Shown here: one piece after another, positions 51,069 to 59,360 of the stretch | How the letters are laid out: the number at the start of each line of letters is the position of its first letter | Position numbering within the stretch: the stretch's first letter is position 1 | Assembly: GCF_009677585.1 (NCBI RefSeq) | Contig: NZ_WKYV01000004.1 | Location: 173,720 to 237,719 of the forward strand | Source of the DNA: Lactonifactor sp. BIOML-A5 | GTDB lineage: Bacteria > Bacillota > Clostridia > Lachnospirales > Lachnospiraceae | Length of the DNA stretch: 64,000 bases | Direction of reading: 5' to 3' | Translations under genes and position numbers: made by a program | Notes under the pieces: model-generated | Database searches by the model: none | The model's input: the letters and a program-made list of their open reading frames with translations, nothing else | Told to the model about the DNA's origin: nothing

Positions 51069-51848
51069 ATGAAAGGGATGGGAAGCATCATGAAGTTTTT
51101 TTGGTGGGCACTGTGTATCATATCTCTGGGATATTATCTGGTAATTATCTCCTATGCAGGATTACAGGCGACGTTTTCCAGGTTCTGGCTGCTTTTGGGC
51201 GGGATATTTCTGGTTCTGGGACTTCTGTGCAGCTGGAGCCAGAGGCGGGGAATTGCCCTGCTTACTCTGTTTCCAGTCTGGGCAAAGATAAGCGCGGGTC
51301 TGCTTGCAGTTTTTTGCCTGCTGTTGTTTCTGGGAGCAGCAGGCTGCATTGCCTCCGGGATGTGCAGGCTGCCTCCGGGGAATCTGGACTATATTATTGT
51401 GCTGGGGGCGAAGGTAAAGGGAGAAATTCCCAGCAAGGCTCTGTATAAAAGGCTGTATGCCGCTGAAGACTACTTAAAGAAGAATCCCCATACCACAGCA
51501 GTGCTGTCCGGCGGGCAGGGACCCGGCGAAACGGTTACAGAGGCCAAGGCAATGGAACAATATCTGCTCAGTAAAGGGATCTCCAAACACAGGCTGAGAA
51601 TAGAAGACAAATCCACAGACACAGTAGAAAATATGAAGTTCAGCCAGGCTTTTCTTTCAGATAAAAATGTCTCGGTAGGAGTTGTAACCAATGATTTTCA
51701 TGTGTACAGGGGCGTAGCTGTTGGGAAAAAGCTGGGGTATGCGCAGATTTATGGAATTCCCGCCTCCTCAGATATGATTCTGCAGGTGAATTATCTGGTC
51801 AGAGAATCCTTTGCAGTGATAAAAGACAAAGCATCCGGGAATATCTAA
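51069..51848 (+). CDS. YdcF/DUF218-family membrane protein
   Basis: The start is ATG 51069; ATG 51078 or 51090 is also possible and the ribosome site is weak for all. About 259 residues. Three N-terminal spans (about 12-30, 38-55, 68-90), then a DUF218 domain from residue 105: YIIVLGAKVKGEIPSKALYK, AVLSGGQGPGETVTEA, IEDKSTDTVENM and TNDFHVYRG. The family includes SanA and ElyC proteins of envelope or peptidoglycan precursor metabolism. The active site faces outside. Confidence 0.87.
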   Translation: MKGMGSIMKFFWWALCIISLGYYLVIISYAGLQATFSRFWLLLGGIFLVLGLLCSWSQRRGIALLTLFPVWAKISAGLLAVFCLLLFLGAAGCIASGMCRLPPGNLDYIIVLGAKVKGEIPSKALYKRLYAAEDYLKKNPHTTAVLSGGQGPGETVTEAKAMEQYLLSKGISKHRLRIEDKSTDTVENMKFSQAFLSDKNVSVGVVTNDFHVYRGVAVGKKLGYAQIYGIPASSDMILQVNYLVRESFAVIKDKASGNI

Positions 51849-51854
51849 AAGTGG

Positions 51855-51882
51855 TTGACAAACTTTTTTCCCGGGTTATAAT
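51855..51882 (+). promoter_or_regulatory. Promoter of thrS
   Basis: TTGACA (51855-51860), 16-base spacer, TATAAT (51877-51882), right before the T-box leader. Confidence 0.85.
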
Positions 51883-51889
51883 AAAAAAT

Positions 51890-52155
51890 AGCAGTAATAT
51901 GAGAACACGCTGAAGAGACAAGTAGAATGTGGAAGGCTCCAGAGAGAGATACAGCTGCTGGAAGTATCTTAGCCGGGAAACATTTGAAGACTACCTCTGA
52001 GTGGCCCTAATCCGGCCCGGTGACTCCGTTATCGTCCAATGAAGTGGCTGATGCTCCGGCGGAGCAGGCAGCAAAAAGGGTGGAACCGCGAGCTGATAAC
52101 AGAGGCTCGTCCCTTGTAATTCCGGCTAAGAATTACAGGGGACGGGCTTTTTTTT
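51890..52155 (+). promoter_or_regulatory. Threonine T-box riboswitch leader
   Basis: The leader has AGTAGA near 51921 (specifier-loop motif of stem I), the AGAGAG distal loop and a likely Thr specifier ACC at 51993-51995 in front of TCTGAGTGG. It has the T-box proper AAGGGTGGAACCGCG (GGGTGG.. at 52078-52090) and then a terminator stem (TCGTCCCTTGTAATT with AATTACAGGGGACGG) and T8. Uncharged tRNA-Thr would favour the antiterminator and switch thrS on. Confidence 0.93.
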
Positions 52156-52236
52156 GTTGCATTAGGAAAGTTCACCTTACTTCCTATGTAATGAAAGGCC
52201 CTCCGGGCGGGATGCGCACTGCACGTAAGGGCATAC
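52156..52236. repeat. CCTATGTAAT-type repeat between T-box and thrS
   Basis: It lies straight after the T-box terminator's T run, with TTCCTATGTAATG, CCCTCCGGGCGGGA and GCACTGCACG in the same order as in the repeat at 46945. It lengthens the leader before the thrS start and can form a hairpin. Confidence 0.45.
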
Positions 52237-52293
52237 GTTTGTGCATCTGTGCCGGCAGGGTGGTAAATGAGACGAAAAGAAAGGGAGAATATT

Positions 52294-54246
52294 ATGATAA
52301 TTACATTGAAAGACGGAACAAAGAAAGAATACAGGGAAGCAAAATCTGTGTATGACATTGCGCTGGACATCAGTGAAGGACTGGCAAGGGCTGCCTGCGC
52401 CGGAGAGGTGGACGGGGAGACCGTTGACCTGAGAACTATAGTGGACAAAGACTGTGAATTAAATATTCTGACTGCGAATGACCCAAAAGGGCTGGCGGCT
52501 CTGCGTCATACAGCGTCTCATATCCTCGCAGAAGCTGTGAAGAACCTGTATCCGGAAGCAAAGCTGGCCATAGGACCTTCTATTGATACTGGTTTTTATT
52601 ATGACTTTGAACATGAGTCCTTTACCAGAGAAGATCTGGATGCCATTGAGAAGGAAATGAAGAAGATAATTAAGAAAGGCGCCAGGCTGGAAAAATACAC
52701 CCTTCCCAGAGAAGAAGCGATTGCTTTTATGAAGGAGAAGGGAGAGCCCTATAAAGTAGAGCTCATAGAAGATTTACCGGAGGGAGAAGAGATTTCCTTC
52801 TACTCTCAGGGTGATTTTGTGGATCTGTGCGCAGGTCCGCACCTTATGAACACAAAGGGAGTGAAAGCGTTTAAGCTGACCTCTTCCTCCGGTGCTTACT
52901 GGAGAGGAAACGAAAAGAATAAGATGCTCTCCAGAATCTATGGAACAGCATTCAGCAAAAAGGATGAGCTGAATGTATACCTGGAGCAGATGGAAGAAGC
53001 CAAGAAGAGGGATCACAACAAACTGGGAAGAGAGATGGAGCTTTTTACAACCGTGGACGTGATCGGCCAGGGACTTCCGCTTCTTATGCCGAAGGGAGAG
53101 ATCATGATTCGGACACTCCAGCGCTGGATAGAAGATGAGGAAGAAAAGCGGGGATATGTGAGAACAAAAACACCTCTGATGGCAAAAAGTGATTTATATA
53201 AAATTTCCGGGCACTGGGATCACTATAAAGAGGGTATGTTTGTTCTGGGAGATGAAGAGGCGGACAAAGAGGTATTTGCACTGCGCCCTATGACATGTCC
53301 CTTCCAGTATTACGTGTACAAGGCGGCACAGCACAGCTACCGGGATCTGCCGCTGCGGTACGGAGAGACTTCTACCTTATTCAGAAATGAAGACTCCGGG
53401 GAAATGCACGGCCTTACCCGGGTACGTCAGTTTACCATTTCTGAGGGGCATCTGATCATGACACCGGAACAGATCAATGATGAATTCAAAGGGTGTGTGG
53501 AGCTGGCACTGTACTGCCTCAGAACGCTGGGGCTGGAGAAGGATGTAACCTTCCGTCTGTCCAAATGGGATCCTGCAAACACAGAAAAGTATATCGGGGA
53601 TGCTGCGTACTGGGAGGAATCCCAGGGTAAGATGCGTCAGCTTCTCACAGAGTTGGAGCTTGACTTTACTGAGGCTGACGGGGAAGCTGCTTTCTACGGT
53701 CCGAAGCTGGATATCCAGGCAAAAAATGTATACGGAAAAGAAGATACTATGATTACCATACAGCTGGACTTTGCCCTGGCAGAGCAGTTTGATATGTACT
53801 ATATTGATGAAAACGGAGAAAAGAAACGTCCGTTTATCATCCACAGAACCAGTATGGGATGCTATGAGAGAACACTGGCCTGGCTGATTGAGAAGTATGC
53901 GGGCAAATTCCCCACATGGCTGTGCCCGGAACAGGTGAGAGTACTTCCTATATCAGAAAAATTCCATGGGTATGCGGCTGAGGTAGAGGCTAAGCTGAAA
54001 GAGAATGGAATCCGCTGCAGCGTAGACGACAGGAGTGAAAAAATTGGATACAAGATACGGGAGAGCCGCCTGGCAAAGGTGCCGTATATGCTGGTAGTTG
54101 GGGCAAAAGAAGAAGAGGAAGGTGTGGTATCTGTGAGAAGCCGTTATCTTGGAGATGAGGGTCAGAAGCCGCTGGGTGCTTTTATAGAAGAAATTGCCAA
54201 GGAAATACGAACAAAGGAAATCAGGAAAATAGAAGTGGAAAACTAG
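52294..54246 (+). CDS. thrS: Threonyl-tRNA synthetase
   Basis: The start is ATG 52294 after AAGGGAG; 650 residues. TGS domain (about 1-62), the second additional (editing) domain with HTASHILAEAVKNLYP and CAGPHL, then the class II core with MTCPFQYYVYK (motif 2 area, zinc Cys), HGLTRVRQFTISEGH and RTSMGCYERTLAWLIEKYAG (motif 3). The anticodon-binding domain follows from about 535. It charges tRNA-Thr, controlled by the T-box upstream. Confidence 0.97.
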   Translation: MIITLKDGTKKEYREAKSVYDIALDISEGLARAACAGEVDGETVDLRTIVDKDCELNILTANDPKGLAALRHTASHILAEAVKNLYPEAKLAIGPSIDTGFYYDFEHESFTREDLDAIEKEMKKIIKKGARLEKYTLPREEAIAFMKEKGEPYKVELIEDLPEGEEISFYSQGDFVDLCAGPHLMNTKGVKAFKLTSSSGAYWRGNEKNKMLSRIYGTAFSKKDELNVYLEQMEEAKKRDHNKLGREMELFTTVDVIGQGLPLLMPKGEIMIRTLQRWIEDEEEKRGYVRTKTPLMAKSDLYKISGHWDHYKEGMFVLGDEEADKEVFALRPMTCPFQYYVYKAAQHSYRDLPLRYGETSTLFRNEDSGEMHGLTRVRQFTISEGHLIMTPEQINDEFKGCVELALYCLRTLGLEKDVTFRLSKWDPANTEKYIGDAAYWEESQGKMRQLLTELELDFTEADGEAAFYGPKLDIQAKNVYGKEDTMITIQLDFALAEQFDMYYIDENGEKKRPFIIHRTSMGCYERTLAWLIEKYAGKFPTWLCPEQVRVLPISEKFHGYAAEVEAKLKENGIRCSVDDRSEKIGYKIRESRLAKVPYMLVVGAKEEEEGVVSVRSRYLGDEGQKPLGAFIEEIAKEIRTKEIRKIEVEN

Positions 54247-54315
54247 ATCAGGGGTGCATAGATTCAGTAAAACGGCACATACTATCTCCGATTCTAATAT
54301 AAGGAGGTAAATTAT

Positions 54316-54630
54316 ATGCCATTATTGAGCTGTACTGCCAAATCATGCATATATAACTGTGATGAATATTGTTCCAAAGGAGATATCCTGGTTTCCGGAG
54401 AGGATGCAAAACAGCCGGATGAAACCTGCTGCTCTAGCTTCTGTGAGCGTACCGGGGAATCTTCTTCAAACTCTGCAGGATGCGGATGCAAGACAATCAG
54501 TGTTGACTGCGAAGCCTGTCAATGCGTATATAATGACGATGAGAGATGCTCTGCAGACAAGATTACCATTAACGGGGCAAGTGCCTGTCACTGTGATGAT
54601 ACAAGATGCGGCAGCTTTGAGAAAGAATAA
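54316..54630 (+). CDS. DUF1540 protein, two Cys-rich repeats
   Basis: The start is ATG 54316 after AAGGAGG; 104 residues. Two DUF1540 units (about 2-44 and 58-101) each hold about six Cys in a C-x3-C-x3-x-C-like pattern (SCTAKSCIYNCDEYCSKGD; VDCEACQCVYNDDERCSADK). It may bind metal. It is common in Clostridia, of unknown role, with some homologs spore-associated. Confidence 0.88.
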   Translation: MPLLSCTAKSCIYNCDEYCSKGDILVSGEDAKQPDETCCSSFCERTGESSSNSAGCGCKTISVDCEACQCVYNDDERCSADKITINGASACHCDDTRCGSFEKE

Positions 54631-54638
54631 AGAGAATT

Positions 54639-54675
54639 GGGGACAGGAATTCACAAGAATTCCTGTCCCCGTCTT
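54639..54675. terminator. Terminator between DUF1540 gene and symporter
   Basis: GGGGACAGGAATTC and GAATTCCTGTCCCC form a perfect stem, then GTCTTTTA. Its GGGGAC ends recall the repeat elements at 23843 and 60680. Confidence 0.9.
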
Positions 54676-56031
54676 TTATACACTGATCATTCCCAGATTT
54701 TCCAGAATAGAAAAGATCAGGATAGCAAGCAGGCAGATAGGTGCAATGTATTTAATAATTACCTCGTAGAATTTTTTGGCCTTAAACTCACCGTTAATAG
54801 ATACCTCGTCCTCTATCACTTTGGGTTTTATGATATATCCGATAAAGATACAGGTCAGCAGCGCCACCACAGGCATCAGAATGCTGTTGCTCACAAAATC
54901 AAAGAAATCCAGAAGCTGGAATCCAAGCGGCCGCAGGGAGTCTAATACACCGTATCCCAGAGAGACAAAGCTTCCCAGCGCCAGTATAAATATGGTAACA
55001 GCCAGGGTTGCTGAAGAACGCTTCCACCCGAACTTGTCTCTTAAGATTGAAACCGTTGTCTCCATCAGAGAGATGGAAGAAGTAAGGGCTGCAAACAGCA
55101 CCAGGACAAAGAAAACAGTGCCCAGTACACCTCCCAGAGTCATGTCGTTGAAAACCTTGGGGAGAGTCATAAACATAAGTCCGGCTCCCTTGTTTAGCGC
55201 CGCCTCATCCCCGCCGGAGAATACGAAGACAGAAGGGATAATCATCAGTCCCGCAAGAAAAGCGATTCCTGTGTCAAATATTTCGATCTGTCGTACCGAT
55301 TTCTCCAGATGGTTATCTTTTTTCATGTAGGAGCCGTATGTTATCATAATTCCCATGGCCAATGACATAGAATAGAACATCTGTCCCATCGCAGCCAGCA
55401 CTGTGGTGATAGAGAAGCGGCTGAAATCAGGCAGCAGATAATATTTCACACCCTCCATGGCTCCCGGGCGTGTGATACAAAACAGAGTGATTCCAATGGA
55501 GAGCACAATAAGTACGGGCATTAGGATTTTGCTGGCCTTTTCAATTCCTTTTTGTACACCGGCAAGTACAACCACGGCATTTAAAATGACGTATAAGGCA
55601 AACCATAGAAGAGGACCGCCTGTCTGTGAAATATAACCCGTGAAGAAAGTGTCACCCGCAGCTTCTGCCACTCTGCCGGATGCAAACTCAAAAAGATATT
55701 TTGCTACCCAGCCCCCGATGACACAGTAGTAAGGGGTGATAATAAAGGGGACGATACATCCCAGATATCCGATAAAACTAAAACGCTTGTCCAGGGCTTT
55801 GAATGCACCTACCGCGCTGAGTCCTGTTCTGCGCCCAATGGCGATTTCAGTGGTCATAAGTGCAAAACCGAAGGTTACAGCCAGAATGAGATACACGAGC
55901 AGAAAGATTCCTCCCCCGTATTTGGCTGCCAAATACGGAAAGCGCCACAGATTGCCAAGTCCCACTGCGGATCCCGCAGCTGCCAGGACAAACCCAATCT
56001 TACTTGAAAAATTTCCTCTTTTTTTGTCCAT
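54676..56031 (-). CDS. Sodium:neurotransmitter symporter family (SNF) transporter
   Basis: The start is ATG 56031 after AAAGGAG; 451 residues with 11-12 spans. The first span reads IGFVLAAAGSAVGLGNLWRF, the Na+/substrate-binding helix of LeuT-type transporters; TEIAIGRRTG follows. YSMSLAMGIMITYGSYM is span 6-7 with a Na+ site. Most bacterial members carry amino acids such as tryptophan or tyrosine; the substrate is not predictable. Confidence 0.93.
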   Translation of the reverse strand: MDKKRGNFSSKIGFVLAAAGSAVGLGNLWRFPYLAAKYGGGIFLLVYLILAVTFGFALMTTEIAIGRRTGLSAVGAFKALDKRFSFIGYLGCIVPFIITPYYCVIGGWVAKYLFEFASGRVAEAAGDTFFTGYISQTGGPLLWFALYVILNAVVVLAGVQKGIEKASKILMPVLIVLSIGITLFCITRPGAMEGVKYYLLPDFSRFSITTVLAAMGQMFYSMSLAMGIMITYGSYMKKDNHLEKSVRQIEIFDTGIAFLAGLMIIPSVFVFSGGDEAALNKGAGLMFMTLPKVFNDMTLGGVLGTVFFVLVLFAALTSSISLMETTVSILRDKFGWKRSSATLAVTIFILALGSFVSLGYGVLDSLRPLGFQLLDFFDFVSNSILMPVVALLTCIFIGYIIKPKVIEDEVSINGEFKAKKFYEVIIKYIAPICLLAILIFSILENLGMISV

Positions 56032-56123
56032 AAGTTTCTCCTTTTTCCAGTTCAAGTATTCCGATCTATTATGACATTCTTTTACATAAAAAACAAGGAT
56101 TTATAAAGAAAATATTAAAATGC

Positions 56124-56152
56124 TTGACTTACCATTTTGTTTATGATAAAGT
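56124..56152 (+). promoter_or_regulatory. Promoter of infC-rpmI-rplT
   Basis: TTGACT (56124-56129), 17-base spacer, TAAAGT (56147-56152). Confidence 0.65.
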
Positions 56153-56184
56153 ATTAAAGGTCTGAGTAAGACATTTGATAAAAC

Positions 56185-56315
56185 AAAGCAGAGTATCCAC
56201 TCTCACCTCGGCACATAGGCGTGACCCTGGTTAATATTAACTGTAATTCTGCAGTCTGGGACTGCAAAATTATAATGGTATGAAGTGGATAGTGCGGCTA
56301 TTCGCTTTTTTTGTA
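56185..56315 (+). promoter_or_regulatory. L20-type autoregulatory leader
   Basis: TATCCACT (56194-56201) can pair at a distance with AGTGGATA (56284-56291), and a GCG..CGC hairpin followed by T7 (about 56294-56312) forms a terminator. The stretch CTCACCTCGGC and the terminator fit the L20 leader, where ribosomal protein L20 binds and stops transcription of its own operon. Confidence 0.75.
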
Positions 56316-56402
56316 TGCATGGCAGATACAGCAAGGTGCGTACGGGTGGAGGTAACAGGTTTTAACATTTCAACTATTCAATTATTATGGAGGTGCACTA
56401 CT

Positions 56403-56909
56403 ATTAGCGATTTAATGATTAACGAACAGATCAGAGACAGAGAAATACGTCTGATTGGTGTGGATGGAGAACAATTAGGTATCGTATCAACGAGGGATGC
56501 AATGGCCAAAGCGCAGGAGGCTGGGCTGGATCTGGTCAAGATTGCTCCTACCGCAAAGCCACCGGTTTGTAAAATTATTGATTATGGGAAATACAAATAT
56601 GAACTGGCAAGGAAAGAAAAAGAAGCCAGGAAAAAGCAGAAGACCATCGATGTAAAAGAAGTGCGTCTCTCACCCAATATTGATTCCAACGATTTGAACA
56701 CCAAAACAAATGCTGCCAGAAAATTCATATCCAAGGGCGATAAGGTGAAGGTTACTCTTCGGTTCCGTGGAAGAGAGATGGCGCATATGTATGCCAGCAA
56801 GCATATTTTAGATGAATTTGCTGAAAAGCTTTCGGATATAGCCGTGATAGAAAAAGCTCCTAAGGTAGAAGGCAGAAGCATGACCATGTTTTTAACTGAA
56901 AAACGTTAA
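56403..56909 (+). CDS. infC: Translation initiation factor IF-3
   Basis: The start is ATT 56403, nine bases after GGAGG, giving 168 residues. An ATG four codons on (56415) is possible but less well spaced. Starting infC with ATT is the classic self-control, because IF-3 rejects non-standard starts. Motifs are MINEQIRDREIRLIGVDGEQLG, DLVKIAPTAKPPVCKI with DYGKYKYE, and the C-terminal domain with KVKVTLRFRGREMAH. It is the first gene of the IF3-L35-L20 operon. Confidence 0.96.
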   Translation: MSDLMINEQIRDREIRLIGVDGEQLGIVSTRDAMAKAQEAGLDLVKIAPTAKPPVCKIIDYGKYKYELARKEKEARKKQKTIDVKEVRLSPNIDSNDLNTKTNAARKFISKGDKVKVTLRFRGREMAHMYASKHILDEFAEKLSDIAVIEKAPKVEGRSMTMFLTEKR

Positions 56910-56945
56910 AAAATAGAAAAGACAAGTATTAAGGAGGAATATACA

Positions 56946-57143
56946 ATGCCCAAAATTAAAACAAGCAGAGCTGCTGCAAAGCGTTTCAAAAAAACAGGTA
57001 CAGGAAAATTAGTTAGAAATAAAGCTTATAAAAGCCATATCTTAACCAAAAAATCTCAGAAGAGAAAAAGAAATCTGAGAAAACCTACTGTTACAGATGC
57101 AACAAATGTAAAGAATATGAAGAAAATCTTACCTTATTTATAA
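56946..57143 (+). CDS. rpmI: Ribosomal protein L35
   Basis: The start is ATG 56946 after AAGGAGG. The 65 residues are the normal size. [20 protein letters not shown] and the [11 protein letters not shown] stretch are the family signature. A basic protein of the large subunit, between infC and rplT as in nearly all bacteria. Confidence 0.98.
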   Translation: MPKIKTSRAAAKRFKKTGTGKLVRNKAYKSHILTKKSQKRKRNLRKPTVTDATNVKNMKKILPYL

Positions 57144-57178
57144 GATAGAAGTTAAGTTAGTATAGGAGGAAATTAAGA

Positions 57179-57535
57179 ATGGCAAGAATTAAAGGCGGTT
57201 TAAACGCTAAAAAAAGACATAATAGAACATTAAAGCTGGCAAAAGGTTACAGAGGAGCCAGATCCAAACAGTACAGAGTGGCAAAGCAGTCAGTGATGAG
57301 AGCGCTGGCAAGCTCCTACGCAGGAAGAAAGCAGAAGAAGCGTCAGTTCAGACAGTTATGGATTGCACGTATCAACGCAGCAGCGAGAATGAACGGTTTA
57401 TCTTACAGCAAATTTATGTATGGCTTAAAATTAGCTGGTATTGAGATGAACAGAAAGATGCTGGCTGATATGGCTATCAATGATGCAGAAGGATTTGCTA
57501 CATTAGCAGAGCTTGCAAAAACTAAAATTGCCTAA
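57179..57535 (+). CDS. rplT: Ribosomal protein L20
   Basis: The start is ATG 57179 after AGGAGG. 118 residues. [20 protein letters not shown] and [19 protein letters not shown] are the signature. It is needed for early 50S assembly and should bind the leader upstream of infC to limit its own operon. Confidence 0.98.
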   Translation: MARIKGGLNAKKRHNRTLKLAKGYRGARSKQYRVAKQSVMRALASSYAGRKQKKRQFRQLWIARINAAARMNGLSYSKFMYGLKLAGIEMNRKMLADMAINDAEGFATLAELAKTKIA

Positions 57536-57540
57536 TTTTA

Positions 57541-57579
57541 TTTGGGACGTTGCCTCGTAAGGGAGACAACGTCCCAAAT
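57541..57579 (+). terminator. Terminator of infC-rpmI-rplT
   Basis: TTTGGGACGTTG and CAACGTCCCAAA form the stem five bases after the rplT stop; TGTATTTT follows. Confidence 0.87.
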
Positions 57580-57647
57580 GTATTTTGCGCATAGTACATG
57601 ATCTACGGTACATATAGTGAACTAAAAGGCCTTTCGGAGTAAGTATA

Positions 57648-58334
57648 GTGAAAAAATGTGGATATTTACTCTATTTCTTTACGGCCGTTTTTCTGCTGTT
57701 GCTGGGTGTTCACCTATTGCGGGAGAGGGGAGTTGGGGAGCAGATCATTCAGGCGGACGCACCTGCGGAGTCAGGGGAGGATCCGGTTGTGGCTTTGACC
57801 TTCGATGACGGGCCGGACCCCATATATACCCCCAGGCTGCTGGACGGATTAAAGGAAAGAGATGTAAAAGCCAGCTTTTTTCTCATAGGAAAGATGCTGG
57901 AGGGAAACGAGGACATCGTAGAACGGATGTTTAAAGAGGGGCACTTGATTGGCAATCATACCTTCGACCATGTGCAGCTGAATAAATTATCAGATGCAAA
58001 GGCCTGTGAGCAGGTTACCAAGACCAGCAACAAGATATTTGAAATAACCGGAATGTATACGGCATTTATCCGCCCCCCCTTCGGAGAGTGGAAAAAAAAT
58101 CTGGACTGTAACATTACTATGATTCCTGTATTATGGAATGTAGATTCCCTGGACTGGACAACAAAGGATACAGATGCTATTGTTAATAGAGTACTGAAAG
58201 ATGTGGAGGACGGAGATATCATCCTTATGCACGACAATTATGATTCCAGTGTAAAGGCAGCACTGCGGATCGTAGATGCCCTTCAGGGAAAGGGGTACCG
58301 TTTTGTAACTGTTGATGAACTTTTAATGGATTAG
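57648..58334 (+). CDS. Polysaccharide deacetylase (NodB domain), membrane-anchored
   Basis: The start is GTG 57648, eight bases after CGGAG; 228 residues. One N-terminal span (about 5-23) anchors it. The NodB fold follows from residue 45: VALTFDDGPDP (catalytic and metal Asp), GNHTFDH (metal His pair), RPPFGEW and DIILMHDNYDSS (catalytic His). It removes N-acetyl groups from peptidoglycan or another cell-wall sugar outside the membrane. All catalytic residues are kept. Confidence 0.92.
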   Translation: MKKCGYLLYFFTAVFLLLLGVHLLRERGVGEQIIQADAPAESGEDPVVALTFDDGPDPIYTPRLLDGLKERDVKASFFLIGKMLEGNEDIVERMFKEGHLIGNHTFDHVQLNKLSDAKACEQVTKTSNKIFEITGMYTAFIRPPFGEWKKNLDCNITMIPVLWNVDSLDWTTKDTDAIVNRVLKDVEDGDIILMHDNYDSSVKAALRIVDALQGKGYRFVTVDELLMD

Positions 58335-58359
58335 CAGAGATGAGGGACAAAGGAGTAAG

Positions 58360-59301
58360 ATGCAGAATCTAATACTGTCATTCTCAGTAGTATTTCCACT
58401 GTTTGCGTATATGCTGCTGGGGTTTGGAATCAGGAAGATGAAACTTTTGGACGCCCGCATATTTAAACCTCTCAATGGAATGATTTTTCAGGTGTTTATT
58501 CCAATTATGCTGTTTGTGGATGTCTATGAGTCAGACTTCAAGTCTTCTGTGAATAAAGGACTTTTTTTGTATGCGGCTGTTATGGTGATACTGCTGTTTC
58601 TGCTGCTCTGCGCCGCAGTTCCCAGATTTGTAAGAGATAAGAAAGATGCTTCTGTTATGATTCAGGGAATCTACCGGAGCAATTATGTGCTGTTCGGGGT
58701 GAGTATCGGGGCCAATTTATATAAAGACGGGGATATCGGAGTAATTGCCGCCATGGCGGCACTGATAGTACCGCTCTTTAATATACTGGCAGTGATTCTT
58801 TTTGAAATGTTTCGGGGCGGCAGGGTAAAACCCGCCGCAGTGGTGATGGGCGTGCTCAAAAACCCTCTGGTGGGAGCAGGGATTCTGGGGATACTTTTTG
58901 CTGTGCTGAATATCCGGCTTCCCGCGCTGGTTGTTGATACCCTGGATAACATCGGAAGTATGGCATCCCCCATGGCGCTGATCTGTCTGGGCGGTATGTT
59001 GTCTTTTGAAAGCTTAAGGAAGCACAGAAAAAAGCTGGGAGCTGTACTCTTGGGACGCCTGATACTGGTGCCTGCGGCAGCGGTTGCTGTGGCAGCTGCG
59101 CTGGGATACCGGGAAGTGGAATTGGTGGGGATACTGGCAGTCTTTGGTTCCCCCACTGCGGTAGCTTCAGCACCCATGGCCCAGTCCATGGGCGGGAATG
59201 GAGAGCTGGCAGGAGAAATTGTGGCCACCAGTTCTGCAGCCTGCGTGGTGACCATGTTTTTATTTATCTGGGCGCTTAAGACTTTGGGATGGGTTTCCTG
59301 A
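58360..59301 (+). CDS. AEC-family (auxin efflux carrier-like) transporter
   Basis: The start is ATG 58360 after AAAGGAG; 313 residues, ten predicted spans. LFAYMLLGFGIRKMKLLD at the start, FGVSIGANLY near 110 and FGSPTAVASAPMAQSMGG near 265 are the family pattern, with polar breaks in two helices. Bacterial members carry malate or other small organic acids. A malic enzyme gene lies 3 kb away on the other strand, which is only suggestive. Confidence 0.9.
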   Translation: MQNLILSFSVVFPLFAYMLLGFGIRKMKLLDARIFKPLNGMIFQVFIPIMLFVDVYESDFKSSVNKGLFLYAAVMVILLFLLLCAAVPRFVRDKKDASVMIQGIYRSNYVLFGVSIGANLYKDGDIGVIAAMAALIVPLFNILAVILFEMFRGGRVKPAAVVMGVLKNPLVGAGILGILFAVLNIRLPALVVDTLDNIGSMASPMALICLGGMLSFESLRKHRKKLGAVLLGRLILVPAAAVAVAAALGYREVELVGILAVFGSPTAVASAPMAQSMGGNGELAGEIVATSSAACVVTMFLFIWALKTLGWVS

Positions 59302-59360
59302 GCAAGGATTAGGATACACAATTGCTTCAGCGGACAGAAGCTGGGAAAGGCGGATAAGAA

